Of a stretch of DNA of 64,000 bases, positions 20,798 to 30,446 are shown piece after piece. Position numbers and translations under genes: made by a program. Origin of the DNA: an uncultured Alphaproteobacteria bacterium (GTDB taxonomy: Bacteria > Pseudomonadota > Alphaproteobacteria > HIMB59 > GCA-002718135); contig CACNND010000001.1 in the NCBI GenBank assembly GCA_902621725.1, positions 147,726 to 211,725 of the forward strand, read 5' to 3'. Each line of letters opens with the position of its first letter. Position 1 is the first letter of the stretch. The notes below the pieces were generated by a model, which worked only from the letters and a program-made list of their open reading frames with translations, was not told where the DNA came from and searched no databases.

Positions 20798-22121
20798 TTT
20801 TTTTTACCATAATATCAATTGTACCATCAATAAGCTTCACAGATAACTGATCATTAGTGGTAATTTTTTTTGTATTCTTTACGATTTTCTTTTTATTCAT
20901 CAAAATAGAGTATCCCTTTTTAAGATTTGAAGAGATAGAATTAGAGTTAAGAAGTCTTATATTTGCTTTATATTTTTCAAGATTATCTTTGTAGTTAGTA
21001 GCAATATTTAAATTTAGATTTTTTGAAAGATTATTTATCTTTGTTTGTTTTAAACTTAATAATGGGTCAGGAGAAATTATAGATTTGCTTAAATTAATAA
21101 GATTCAATTTAGATATACTAAATTTGTTTTCAATTGATAATGTTAAATTTTTAAAATCATCTAAAAGCTTCTCTTTGTAATTATTAACTATTGAACTTGG
21201 TGATTTAAGAAACTTATTTAAGTATTCGTAATTTTCTTTTTTGGATTGAATTTGTGAATTAACTTTTGTGTTTAATCTAAGTTGTAAATTTTTAATTTTT
21301 TCTATTAATTCAAATCTCACTGGGGTAGCTTTTTCAGCTGCTGCAGTTGGTGTAGATGCTCTCAAATCTGATACTAAATCAATAATTGTTGTATCCGTTT
21401 CATGACCTATTGCTGAAATAATTGGTATTTTTGATTCAAAAACACTTGTTGCAAGATTTTCATCATTAAATGCCATTAAGTCTTCAGTACTACCTCCGCC
21501 TCTAGCAACAATAAGAATATCTGGTTTACTAGATTGAAGTTTGTTAAAACCTTCGATAGCATTTATAATGCTATCTGCTGCGTCAACACCCTGAACAGAA
21601 ACAGGCCATATATCTAAAGGCATTGGAAAACGATCTTTCACTCTATTAATTATGTCGTGTACTACAGAGCCAGTGGGAGAAGTAATAATACCTAGTCTCT
21701 CAGGTAGAAAAGGTAATGGGATTTTTTTATCTTCATCAAAATAGCCTTTTTTTTGAAGTCTTTTTTTTCTTTCTTCAATAAGTTTTAAAAGTGCTCCCTC
21801 TCCTGCAATTTCAATTTTATCAATATCTATTTGATAAGTAGTTTTATAACGAGACCAAGTGGTGATTCTTCCAGTTGCTATAATTTCTAGTCCTATTTCT
21901 GGATTTATATCTAAATATTTTTTTTTCTGATCCCAGATAACTCCACTTAAAATTGAATCTTCGTCTTTTAGCGTTAAATAAATTTGACCTCTTGTTGCAG
22001 TTTTAACCTCAGAAATCTCTCCTTTAATTCTTACATAGTTAAAATTGGATTCAATTACTTCTTTAAATGCTTGATTAAATTCTGAAACTTCAAACTCGGG
22101 TATATTTATTTTATCAATCAT
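20790..22121 (-). CDS. xseA: Exodeoxyribonuclease VII large subunit
   Basis: A 443-residue nuclease subunit that degrades single-stranded DNA. An N-terminal OB-fold (GEISEVKTATRGQIYLTLKD, SGVIWDQ) is followed by the catalytic domain with GIITSPTGSVVHDIINR, ARGGGSTEDLMAFNDE and GHETDTTIID. A long Lys-rich coiled-coil section (about residues 265-390) is typical. No xseB is visible in the window. It overlaps tadA by 8 bases and is convergent with lpxL, overlapping by 8. Confidence 0.95.
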   Translation of the reverse strand: MIDKINIPEFEVSEFNQAFKEVIESNFNYVRIKGEISEVKTATRGQIYLTLKDEDSILSGVIWDQKKKYLDINPEIGLEIIATGRITTWSRYKTTYQIDIDKIEIAGEGALLKLIEERKKRLQKKGYFDEDKKIPLPFLPERLGIITSPTGSVVHDIINRVKDRFPMPLDIWPVSVQGVDAADSIINAIEGFNKLQSSKPDILIVARGGGSTEDLMAFNDENLATSVFESKIPIISAIGHETDTTIIDLVSDLRASTPTAAAEKATPVRFELIEKIKNLQLRLNTKVNSQIQSKKENYEYLNKFLKSPSSIVNNYKEKLLDDFKNLTLSIENKFSISKLNLINLSKSIISPDPLLSLKQTKINNLSKNLNLNIATNYKDNLEKYKANIRLLNSNSISSNLKKGYSILMNKKKIVKNTKKITTNDQLSVKLIDGTIDIMVKKIN

Positions 22122-22566
22122 TTATATTTTTAAAAAATTTTTTTAATAAATTGCTACATTCTTTTTCCATAATGCCACCATAAATAGTTGGCGTAAATAT
22201 ATTTTCTCTTTGAAAAGCAATTCGAAGTTTTTCAATTCCTCCATTTTTTTCATCATAGGCACCAAAATAAACGTTTTTAATATGTACTTCACTTATTGCA
22301 CTAGCGCACATTGTGCATGGTTCTAATGTAACAAATAATGTCATATTTTCTAAATATTTAAGCTTTAGTCTTTCGCAAGTTTCTTGAATTAGATTTAATT
22401 CACAATGCTTTATAGCATTTTTATCTTTATTGACTGAATTATAACTTCTGGCTACAATCTTGTTTGTTGTATTATCAACAAGTACTCCCCCAACTGGAAC
22501 CTCATTTAAATTGTAAGCTTTGCCTGCTTCAATAATTGCTTCTTTCATAAAAAAATCAACGTTCAT
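22114..22566 (-). CDS. tadA: tRNA-specific adenosine deaminase
   Basis: Using ATG 22566 gives 150 residues; a GTG at 22578 would add MCSR. Zinc-site motifs are HCE (His54, catalytic Glu56; usually HAE) and EPCTMC (Cys84, Cys87). The GGVLVD strand and the GAYDEKNGG loop match TadA, which converts A34 to inosine in tRNA-Arg. A general nucleoside deaminase is the alternative, but a single copy of this type is normally TadA. It is divergent from the C26 gene with only 40 bases between starts. Confidence 0.88.
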   Translation of the reverse strand: MNVDFFMKEAIIEAGKAYNLNEVPVGGVLVDNTTNKIVARSYNSVNKDKNAIKHCELNLIQETCERLKLKYLENMTLFVTLEPCTMCASAISEVHIKNVYFGAYDEKNGGIEKLRIAFQRENIFTPTIYGGIMEKECSNLLKKFFKNIND

Positions 22567-22606
22567 TCTGGAACACACTTATGTTGTACATTATAATTGA
22601 ATTATA

Positions 22607-23305
22607 ATGAAAAAACCAATTATTGGAATAACTCTTGATAGTGAAAAAAAGAAAACATACTCAAAATTTCCGTGGTATGCATTGAGAGAAAATTACTTAA
22701 CTACCTTAACTAAATTTAATGCTATTCCGTTTCCATTATTACATGAAAAAAAATATATTAGCGACTTTTGTGATTTAATTGATGGTCTAATTATTACTGG
22801 AGGTGATTTTGATATTAATCCCAAATTATATAAAACAAGTAATACTCGATCTAAAAATATTAAAAATAAAAGAACAAATTTTGAAATAAATATTTTTAAT
22901 AGTTTTATTAAATATAACAAACCTATATTGGGAATTTGTGGTGGTGCACAACTTATCAATGTTGCTTGCGGTGGAACATTAATACAAGATTTAAAAAGAG
23001 ATCCGATAAACCATGAACAAGAAAATCCAAGAAATCAAACTAGTCATACTGTTAATATTTTAAACAATACTCAACTACATAAAATATGTGGATCTCAAAA
23101 AATTAAAGTTAATAGTGCACATCATCAATCGGTAAAAAAAATTGGTAAAGACTTGAATGTTTCATGTGTAGCCAATGATGGTGTTATTGAAGGAATAGAA
23201 CACATAAAACACAAATGGTGTATTGGCTTACAATGGCATCCTGAATTTTTAATTACAAAATATGATATAAAAATAATCAAAAATTTTATTAATGAAGCAA
23301 AGTGA
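22607..23305 (+). CDS. Peptidase C26 family gamma-glutamyl hydrolase (PuuD-like)
   Basis: A 232-residue class I amidotransferase-fold hydrolase. GICGGAQLINV gives the nucleophile Cys111; LQWHPEF gives His211 and Glu213. The start MKKPIIGITLD and the ITGGDFDINP loop resemble gamma-glutamyl-GABA hydrolases that release glutamate from gamma-glutamyl amines. No polyamine genes are adjacent, so the natural substrate is open. It overlaps the pseudouridine synthase gene by 4 bases (GTGA). Confidence 0.86.
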   Translation: MKKPIIGITLDSEKKKTYSKFPWYALRENYLTTLTKFNAIPFPLLHEKKYISDFCDLIDGLIITGGDFDINPKLYKTSNTRSKNIKNKRTNFEINIFNSFIKYNKPILGICGGAQLINVACGGTLIQDLKRDPINHEQENPRNQTSHTVNILNNTQLHKICGSQKIKVNSAHHQSVKKIGKDLNVSCVANDGVIEGIEHIKHKWCIGLQWHPEFLITKYDIKIIKNFINEAK

Positions 23306-23994
23306 ATATTAGAATTTCAAAATATCTATCTAGTGCTGGAATTTGTTCACGAAGAGATGCAGAAAAGTTAATAGTTAAAAAAAAAATTAAAATTAATAAT
23401 CAAATATGTGTTCATCCAAGTCATAAAGTAAGTGATGTGGATGTTATTAAAGTTAATAATAAAATTGTTAAAAAAATAAATGAAGTTGAAGTATGGAAGT
23501 TATACAAACCAATTAAATATATTTGTAGTACAAAAGATAACTTAGGTAGAAAGAAAATTTTTGATTTATTACCTAAAAATATCGGTCAATTGATTAGTGT
23601 TGGAAGATTGGATTATATGAGTGAAGGATTAATCTTACTAACTAATAATGGTGATTATTCGAGATATTTAGAACATCCATCTTCAAACATTGAGCGGATT
23701 TATAGAGTTTGTATAAATAGCAATATACAAAATACTGATTTACAAAAAATAAATAAAGGTATTACAATTAAAGAAATAAATTATAAAAAAATTAAAGTTG
23801 CCTTTGAAAAAAAATTAAAAAATCATAGTTGGTTAATTTTTAAACTTAAAGAAGGTAAAAATAGAGAAATTAGAAATATTTGTAATTATTTTTCATGGAA
23901 TATAGTTAAATTAATAAGAATTGGATATGGACCTTATAAGCTCGGTAGACTTAAAGTAGGACAATTTCAAAAATTAAATTCAATTAGCAAATGA
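23302..23994 (+). CDS. rluB: RluB/RsuA-family rRNA pseudouridine synthase, GTG start
   Basis: A 230-residue enzyme with an N-terminal S4 RNA-binding domain (ISKYLSSAGICSRRDAEKLI) and a synthase domain whose catalytic Asp is in SVGRLDYMSEGLILLTNN. The KLKEGKNREIRNICNYF block is the RsuA/RluB/E/F subfamily marker. The start is GTG at 23302, within the stop of the C26 gene (GTGA), so no earlier ATG is needed. Position next to rsmD fits the usual rluB-rsmD pair. Modifies 23S rRNA, target not provable here. Confidence 0.87.
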   Translation: MNIRISKYLSSAGICSRRDAEKLIVKKKIKINNQICVHPSHKVSDVDVIKVNNKIVKKINEVEVWKLYKPIKYICSTKDNLGRKKIFDLLPKNIGQLISVGRLDYMSEGLILLTNNGDYSRYLEHPSSNIERIYRVCINSNIQNTDLQKINKGITIKEINYKKIKVAFEKKLKNHSWLIFKLKEGKNREIRNICNYFSWNIVKLIRIGYGPYKLGRLKVGQFQKLNSISK

Positions 23995-24551
23995 TACGAA
24001 TTACAGGGGGAAAGTTTAAGCGAAAAAAATTAGCTAGCATTAATGATTTTATAAGACCAACTTCTTCTCTAAAAAGAGAAGCTTTTTTTTCAATTATTGA
24101 AAGTTATGCAATCAAAAATTCTATCGAATTATATAAAAATAAAATTTTTTTAGATCTTTTCGCAGGTATTGGCACAATGGGTTTAGAAGCAATTTCTAGA
24201 GGTATAAGTGAGGTAATTTTTTTTGAGAATAATATTGAGGTTATTAATATTTTAAGAAAAAATTGTTTAGATATTTGTAAAAATAATCAATTTAAAATTT
24301 ATGATGAAGACCTTATTAATTCTAAATTAGAAATAGAATTTCAAAATATTTCAGTTGTTTATATTGATCCACCATATGCAAAATATAATTTAACAAAACT
24401 TTTAGAAAATTTATCAAATAAAATTAAAGGTACTACTTTGATTGGTTTAGAAACTAGTGTGAAAGATAATATTATTGTACCAGAAAATTTAAATCTGCTT
24501 CAAAAAAAAACTTACGGTAAAACAATAATTTATTTTTTTGAATTATCTTAA
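23991..24551 (+). CDS. rsmD: 16S rRNA (guanine-966-N2)-methyltransferase
   Basis: A 186-residue Rossmann methyltransferase. The start MIRITGGKFKRKKL and RPTSSLKREAFFSI are typical, the SAM motif is FLDLFAGIGTMGLEA, and the catalytic motif is YIDPPYAK. It overlaps the pseudouridine synthase by 4 bases (ATGA) and the convergent pgi gene by 9. Confidence 0.93.
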   Translation: MIRITGGKFKRKKLASINDFIRPTSSLKREAFFSIIESYAIKNSIELYKNKIFLDLFAGIGTMGLEAISRGISEVIFFENNIEVINILRKNCLDICKNNQFKIYDEDLINSKLEIEFQNISVVYIDPPYAKYNLTKLLENLSNKIKGTTLIGLETSVKDNIIVPENLNLLQKKTYGKTIIYFFELS

Positions 24552-25742
24552 ATAAGTTTTAGTTAGTTTTTTACCCTGTTCAACAGCAGGTTGATCAAAA
24601 GGATCAACATCTAAATACATACAGGAAGCAATTGTTTCTATTATACTAAACGATAATAATTTACCTAAGTTTTGCTCATCTATTTTAGGAATATAGATTT
24701 CTCTAAAACTAAAATTATTTAATTTAAAAGTTTCAATGGTTGCACGCTGTTCAGCTTCCATTAAATCTCCCATTGTTTTATCTTTAAAATAGTCAATAGC
24801 AGTACCTTCAAACATATCATTATTAATTTTTATGCCCTTATTTGAATGATCTGTAGTTATAAAGGTGAAATATTTATCTTTAGGTCCATCTAAATACAGT
24901 TGTAATTGACTATGCTGATCAGTGGTCCCTACTGAATGAATTGCTGTAATACCTTTATTATTTTTTCCTATACTTTCTGCCCAAAGTTGCAGATACCATT
25001 TTCCAAAAAAATAAAGTGAATCAGAATATGTCATTAAAACATTATTAGTAAATTTTACATTTTCTTTTTGAGTTAAATATCTTCCAAGATCGTACGGTTT
25101 GTAATTATTAATATTATTAATTACTTCAGATGCTCCACCAAAAAGTGCATCTATATTTAATCCAGAAATGATTGCAGGAACTATACCAACATTTGTAAAT
25201 ATAGAATATCTGCCTCCAACATCTTTATGATGCTGTAATAGTAAACAATTATTATCTTTTGCAATTTTATAAAGTGGTGATTCTTTAAATTCAGTTATGA
25301 TTAGAGTATTTGAAAAAAAATCTTCAACTTTGTTAGCTTCTATTGCCTTTTGATAGAGACATGAAAATTGAGATAGTGTCTCTGGTGTAGTACCCGATTT
25401 TGAAATAACCAAGAAGCCAGTTAGCTCAAAATTAATATTTTGAAAATTTTTTTCAAAATTAATAGGGTCAACATTATCATAAAATTCTAAGATAATTTTA
25501 TTATTGGAAATAATATTATTTAATGCTCTAGCTCCTAAATTTGACCCTCCTGTACCAAATACAATTATTTTTTCTTTTTTCTCTTTAAATTGATTTGAAA
25601 TTTTTATGGTTTCTTCTAATAAATTTTTATCTGAAACAATATTCAGAGAAGGAAGTTTTTCTATTAAATTAGTTATACTTTGATCAGTATCTTTATTTTG
25701 AGTGATTTTGTCAAAATTTGAATTAAAATATTTTATTTCCAT
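24543..25742 (-). CDS. pgi: Glucose-6-phosphate isomerase
   Basis: A 399-residue SIS-domain isomerase interconverting glucose-6-phosphate and fructose-6-phosphate. The substrate motifs ISKSGTTPETLSQF and GGRYSIFTNVG are seen, with the Gln/His-containing TDQHSQLQLYLDG and the C-terminal DVDPFDQPAVEQGKK. It is shorter than the usual 450-550 residue enzymes, the reduction lying in the N-terminal part, as known for some alphaproteobacteria. It lies 8 bases after the DUF3035 lipoprotein gene's stop side and convergent with rsmD. Confidence 0.93.
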   Translation of the reverse strand: MEIKYFNSNFDKITQNKDTDQSITNLIEKLPSLNIVSDKNLLEETIKISNQFKEKKEKIIVFGTGGSNLGARALNNIISNNKIILEFYDNVDPINFEKNFQNINFELTGFLVISKSGTTPETLSQFSCLYQKAIEANKVEDFFSNTLIITEFKESPLYKIAKDNNCLLLQHHKDVGGRYSIFTNVGIVPAIISGLNIDALFGGASEVINNINNYKPYDLGRYLTQKENVKFTNNVLMTYSDSLYFFGKWYLQLWAESIGKNNKGITAIHSVGTTDQHSQLQLYLDGPKDKYFTFITTDHSNKGIKINNDMFEGTAIDYFKDKTMGDLMEAEQRATIETFKLNNFSFREIYIPKIDEQNLGKLLSFSIIETIASCMYLDVDPFDQPAVEQGKKLTKTYLR

Positions 25743-25750
25743 TTATAAAA

Positions 25751-26251
25751 TTAAAAGAAGAAAAATCTTTTTTTCTTTTTAGGTTCACCTTCTTCATCAT
25801 CTTCATTTTCTTCTTTACTGTTGAAAAAGAAAAATCTTTTCTTCTTTTTTGGCTCTTCTATATTTTCACTTTTAACATCTGTATTATCTTGGCTTATTTC
25901 ATCTTCTGAGTTTCCATCAAGATCTTCCCTGATACTATTATCTACTTGATCTGCTTCAGTTTCTTTTAAAATATTGTCGATAACAGAATTTTCAGAAGGT
26001 TTTTCATCACTTTCTTCGTCCAGACCAAAGAGAATTTCCTTTGCGAGTTCACTATCGGTATCATCAATATCTTTTGATTCAATTTGATTAGGTGGTAGTA
26101 AATTAAAATTTGGTGGAATTACTAATGGAGGATTTTCAACTACATTATATTCATCTATTACTTTTCTTTCTACACCGGCACTACTTCTAATAGTATTACA
26201 AGAAGATAGAAAAATTGAGGAAATGATTGTTACAAAAATAACTTTTTTCAT
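25751..26251 (-). CDS. DUF3035 lipoprotein (BamF-like) with duplicated Lys-Phe tail
   Basis: A 166-residue lipoprotein: signal MKKVIFVTIISSIFLSSC with a lipobox ending at Cys18. The following RKVIDEYNVV and PPLVIPPNFNLLPP match the DUF3035 core, a family that includes the Caulobacter BAM-complex lipoprotein BamF as I recall. The middle is very acidic. The tail carries two exact copies of EPKKKKRFFFF (residues 133-143 and 156-166), the second being the C-terminus. The gene overlaps lspA, the enzyme that would process it, by 4 bases. The tail looks specific to this lineage. Confidence 0.78.
   Translation of the reverse strand: MKKVIFVTIISSIFLSSCNTIRSSAGVERKVIDEYNVVENPPLVIPPNFNLLPPNQIESKDIDDTDSELAKEILFGLDEESDEKPSENSVIDNILKETEADQVDNSIREDLDGNSEDEISQDNTDVKSENIEEPKKKKRFFFFNSKEENEDDEEGEPKKKKRFFFF
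25754..25855 (-). repeat. Tandem 11-codon repeat encoding EPKKKKRFFFF
   Basis: Two 33-base units, 25823-25855 and 25754-25786, encode the identical peptide and are separated by 12 acidic codons. The DNA copies differ at synonymous positions (AAA/AAG and TTT/TTC), which suggests selection on the peptide rather than a fresh duplication. Confidence 0.9.
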
Positions 26252-26700
26252 TTTGCTGTTTTTGATTTTATAAAAAAACTTATTATTAACATGATAATTC
26301 CAATTGTAATATAGATATCTGCTAGATTAAATGCTGGCCAATAAAAATTTTCATAATGTAGTAAGATAAAGTCAACAACATAACTATTTATTAATCTATC
26401 AATAATATTTGATAAAGCTCCAATTATAACAAAGAAATAAGCCAGTTTTTCCAGTTGTTTATCTGATTTAATAAATAAATAAAAAATTAATATAACAACT
26501 ATTAAGGCTATAAATATTAATATCCAATGCGAAACATACCCTGAAAATAAACCAAAGGAAACTCCAAAGTTCTGAACATAAACTAAATCAAAATATTCAT
26601 TGATTTTTATTGATTGATTTAAAAACAAATTATTTTGAATTAAATACTTAGTTAGAAGATCAAAAAAAATTAATGATACTATTATAGCTATCTTAATCAC
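26248..26700 (-). CDS. lspA: Lipoprotein signal peptidase II
   Basis: A 150-residue protein with four membrane helices. The catalytic aspartates are Asp110 (NSYVVDFI) and Asp128 (FNLADIYI), with NIIDRL before them and NFGVSFGLF near residue 44. It cleaves prolipoprotein signal peptides after diacylglyceryl modification. It lies directly after ileS (no gap) and overlaps a predicted lipoprotein gene, in the common ribF-ileS-lspA order. Confidence 0.96.
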   Translation of the reverse strand: MIKIAIIVSLIFFDLLTKYLIQNNLFLNQSIKINEYFDLVYVQNFGVSFGLFSGYVSHWILIFIALIVVILIFYLFIKSDKQLEKLAYFFVIIGALSNIIDRLINSYVVDFILLHYENFYWPAFNLADIYITIGIIMLIISFFIKSKTAK

Positions 26701-29475
26701 TTAACTTATTGCATCATTACAACGATTGCAAATTTCATTTTTTATTAATTCCTTTTCATATTTCCAACATCTTTGACATTTTTGACCACTCACCTTAGAT
26801 GCTTGCACTTTTACATTTTCAATATCGTCTATTGAAAAACCTTGGCTATTTTCATCAAGTATATGCAATTTAAATGATGAAGTAATAGCAATTTCATCAA
26901 ACATAACTTCATTAACTTTATCAAAACTTTCTTTAGAAATATAAATATCCAAATGAGATTCTAAACTTGAACGAATAATTTTTTCTTCTCTAATTTTCTC
27001 AATTGCTCCAGTAGCAACTTTTCTAATATTTTTAATTAAATTCCATTTTTCTTTTAATTGATTATCTTCATATTCATTTTTACATTGTAAAAAATCTTGT
27101 AGGTGTATACTTTCAGTATTTCCCATAGCTTTCCATGCTTCTTCAGTAGTGAAAGAGATAGATGGTGCGAACCACCTTACTAAATGATTAAATATTATAT
27201 TCAATAGAGTTCTAGTAGATCTTCTTTTAATCGACTGTTTACTATCACAATATATAGTGTCCTTTCTAATATCAAAATAAAAAGCTGAAAGATCACTTGA
27301 GCAAAAATTTAAAAGTGTAGTAAACATCAAATGAAAATTAAAAGTTTTTACACATCTTTGTACAGTTTGATCAACTTCCCACAATCGATGAAGTAAATAT
27401 TTTTCTAACTCTGGAAACTCACTAACATCAATAGCTTCCTCTTTAGTAAAATCATTTAAATTGCCAATTAAAAAACGAAAGGTATTTCTTATTCTTCTAT
27501 AAGACTCAGCTTGTGATTGAAGGATAGCATTATCAAGCTTCAGATCATCATAATAATCGGATGCTACTACCCATAATCTTAAAATATCTACTCCATATTT
27601 TTTTAAAATATCATCAGGAGAAATGACGTTACCTAAAGATTTAGACATTTTACGACCTCTTCCATCAACAACAAATCCGTGAGTTAAAACGCTTTCATAT
27701 GGGGCTTTTCCTCTTGTGCCAGAAGACTCTAAAAGAGATGAATGAAACCATCCTCTGTGTTGATCACTTCCTTCTAAATACATTGATGCAGGCCATTTCA
27801 AATCTTCTCTTTTTTCTAGACAAAAAGCATGTGTAGAGCCACTGTCAAACCATACTTCAACTACATCTTTAACCTGTTCATAATCTTCAAGTGAATATTC
27901 ATCCCCTAAAAACCTTTGTGGATCTTCGGTAAACCACGTATTGCTTCCTTCTTTTTCATATATATCTGCTATTCTATTGATAATATTTTCATCTCTTAAA
28001 GGTTGACCCGTTTTTTTATTTACAAATAATGGTAAAGGTACTCCCCACACTCTTTGTCTAGATACACACCAATCTGGTCTAGTTTCAATCATTGATCTAA
28101 GCCTTGTTTGGCCTTGAGGGGGATAGAAAATAGTTTCATCAATTGATTTAAGAGCAATGTCTCTTAAATTATTTTTCTCCATAGAAATGAACCATTGTGG
28201 AGTATTTCTATAAATAAGAGGTGCTTTAGACCTCCATGAATGTGGGTAGCTATGACGAAGCGTACCTTTAAATAATAATTTTGAAAATTCTTCTAATTTA
28301 TCTGCAATTTTGTGATCTACTTTATAAATATGCTCACCTTCAAAACCAACAGCATGTTGATTATATTTTCCATCATCTTGAACTGTCTGAATAATATCAA
28401 CATTATTTTCTATACCTAAAACATAGTCGTCATCTCCGTGTCCAGGAGCTATATGTACAACTCCTGTACCCTGTTCTAAGTTTACAAAATCCCCATGAAA
28501 TGGTTTTATAATAAAATCGTATCCCAATTGTTTAAATGGATGTTCACATTCACAAGAAGATAAATTATCTCCTTTAAATTTCTTTTTTGTACTAAATTTT
28601 TTTATTCCAATTTCTTTAGTTACACTTTCTAAAAGTTCTGAAGCAAATATTAATTTATCATTTTTTTTGACTAAACTATTTTCTTCTAATTCTTCAACAA
28701 CAATAAGTGAATAATCTAATTCTTTACCATAAGCCAGAGCTCTGTTACCTGGAATCGTCCAAGGAGTAGTTGTCCAAATGACAATATTAGAATCAATTAA
28801 ATTTTTATCGGTAGAATTTTTAATTAAAAATTTAACATATATAGTGTTGGAAGTATGATCTTCATATTCAACTTCAGCGTCAGCTAGAGCTGTTTTTTCT
28901 ACAACAGACCATAGAACTGGTTTTGCTCCTTTATACAAACTTTCATCAAGTAAAAATTTTCCAAGCTCTCGAACAATTTGTGCTTCTGCTTGATTTGACA
29001 TTGTGAGATATGGATTCTCCCAATCCCCCTCAACACCAAGTCGTCTAAATTCTTTTTTTTGTATTTCTATCCATTTTTCTGCAAACTCTCTACATTCATT
29101 TCTAAATTGAACTGTTGGAACATCATCCTTGTTCTTTCCTTTTTTTCTATATTCTTCTTCTATTTTCCATTCAATTGGCAAGCCGTGACAATCCCATCCG
29201 GGAACGTAAATTGAGTCTTTACCTGCCATTTGTTGTGTTCGCACAATGACATCTTTTAAAATTTTATTAAGGGCTGTACCCATATGAATATGTCCATTTG
29301 CATATGGTGGGCCATCATGAAGAACAAATTTTTCTCTACCTTTGGATTTATCTCTTAGCTTTTTAAAAATTTTTTCCTTATCCCACTCCTCTATAATTGC
29401 TGGTTCTTTTGAAGGAAGGTTTGCTCTCATCTCAAAAGATGTTTTGGGAAGAAAAATTGTGTCTTTATATTCCAT
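26701..29475 (-). CDS. ileS: Isoleucyl-tRNA synthetase
   Basis: A 924-residue class I synthetase. The HIGH-type motif is GHIHMG at residues 61-66 and the KMSKS loop is GRKMSKSLGN. The CP1 editing domain contains WTTTPWTIPGNRA and HIAPGHGDDD. A C-terminal zinc ribbon CQRCWKYE with a second CNRC pair marks the bacterial type I enzyme. Length is normal. Its ATG shares one base with the ribF stop (29475). Confidence 0.98.
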   Translation of the reverse strand: MEYKDTIFLPKTSFEMRANLPSKEPAIIEEWDKEKIFKKLRDKSKGREKFVLHDGPPYANGHIHMGTALNKILKDVIVRTQQMAGKDSIYVPGWDCHGLPIEWKIEEEYRKKGKNKDDVPTVQFRNECREFAEKWIEIQKKEFRRLGVEGDWENPYLTMSNQAEAQIVRELGKFLLDESLYKGAKPVLWSVVEKTALADAEVEYEDHTSNTIYVKFLIKNSTDKNLIDSNIVIWTTTPWTIPGNRALAYGKELDYSLIVVEELEENSLVKKNDKLIFASELLESVTKEIGIKKFSTKKKFKGDNLSSCECEHPFKQLGYDFIIKPFHGDFVNLEQGTGVVHIAPGHGDDDYVLGIENNVDIIQTVQDDGKYNQHAVGFEGEHIYKVDHKIADKLEEFSKLLFKGTLRHSYPHSWRSKAPLIYRNTPQWFISMEKNNLRDIALKSIDETIFYPPQGQTRLRSMIETRPDWCVSRQRVWGVPLPLFVNKKTGQPLRDENIINRIADIYEKEGSNTWFTEDPQRFLGDEYSLEDYEQVKDVVEVWFDSGSTHAFCLEKREDLKWPASMYLEGSDQHRGWFHSSLLESSGTRGKAPYESVLTHGFVVDGRGRKMSKSLGNVISPDDILKKYGVDILRLWVVASDYYDDLKLDNAILQSQAESYRRIRNTFRFLIGNLNDFTKEEAIDVSEFPELEKYLLHRLWEVDQTVQRCVKTFNFHLMFTTLLNFCSSDLSAFYFDIRKDTIYCDSKQSIKRRSTRTLLNIIFNHLVRWFAPSISFTTEEAWKAMGNTESIHLQDFLQCKNEYEDNQLKEKWNLIKNIRKVATGAIEKIREEKIIRSSLESHLDIYISKESFDKVNEVMFDEIAITSSFKLHILDENSQGFSIDDIENVKVQASKVSGQKCQRCWKYEKELIKNEICNRCNDAIS

Positions 29476-30404
29476 TACAGTTGATGATATTCTTTAGCTT
29501 TATTTATATCTTTGTTAATTTGCTTAGTTAATTCTTCAAAATTATTAAATTTTTGTTCAGACCTAATAAATGTAAGGAATTCAACAGTCAATTCTTTACC
29601 ATATATTTCTTCATTAAAATTAAACATATGTGTCTCTAAAAGGAGTTTACTACCATCTACTGTTGGTCTTAAACCAAAATTAGAAACACCTTTGTATTTT
29701 TTACCCTCTAACAGCACTTCTACACAGTACACACCTCTTTTGGGTAATATGTGTTGATCTGGTATCATATTAGCAGTCGGAAAATTGATTTCTCTAGCTC
29801 TTTTATCACCTTCAATTATTGTTCCATTCATATGCCAGGGCCTACCTAAAGACTCTGTAACATCTTCCATATAACCATCTTTTATTTGTGATCGAATTAT
29901 TGAAGATGAATATTTATCAGATTTATCAGCAAGCATAATAGGATCAATTAAATGAATATTAAAATTATTTTTTTCAATATACTTTTCTAGTGTTTTAAAA
30001 TTACCTTTTCTGTCTTTTCCAAACTTAAAGTCAGTACCTATAACTAAGTATCTAATATTTAATTTATCAATAAGAATTTTAGTTACAAAATCATCAGCTG
30101 ATAATATTGATAGATTATTATCAAAAGAAAAATCTATAAATATATCTAAACCAAATTGTACAAGAAAATTTATTTTATCACTTTGAGTATAAATATTAAA
30201 AGGTTCATTAATTTGATTAAAGTAAACACGAGGATGAGGATTAAAACTCATTATAGAAGATAATAAATTATTGTTTGATGCAATCTCCTTAATTTTATTT
30301 ATTATTTCTTGGTGCCCTTTATGTATTCCATCAAAATTACCTATTGCGAGACAAAGGTCTAATTTTTCAAAATCTGATGCTGTATCTAATTTATAAATTT
30401 TCAT
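29475..30404 (-). CDS. ribF: Bifunctional riboflavin kinase / FAD synthetase
   Basis: A 309-residue two-domain enzyme making FMN and FAD from riboflavin. The nucleotidyltransferase domain has AIGNFDGIHKGHQEII and MSFNPHPRVYF; the kinase domain has GRPWHMNGTIIEGDK followed by INFPTANM and VSNFGLRPTVDG. Order ribF-ileS-lspA is widely conserved. It starts a housekeeping operon; the catabolic genes begin 42 bases upstream with xylA on the same strand. Confidence 0.96.
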   Translation of the reverse strand: MKIYKLDTASDFEKLDLCLAIGNFDGIHKGHQEIINKIKEIASNNNLLSSIMSFNPHPRVYFNQINEPFNIYTQSDKINFLVQFGLDIFIDFSFDNNLSILSADDFVTKILIDKLNIRYLVIGTDFKFGKDRKGNFKTLEKYIEKNNFNIHLIDPIMLADKSDKYSSSIIRSQIKDGYMEDVTESLGRPWHMNGTIIEGDKRAREINFPTANMIPDQHILPKRGVYCVEVLLEGKKYKGVSNFGLRPTVDGSKLLLETHMFNFNEEIYGKELTVEFLTFIRSEQKFNNFEELTKQINKDINKAKEYHQL

Positions 30405-30446
30405 AATATTTATAAATCAATTAGTATAGAAACTTATGGCTAGTAA

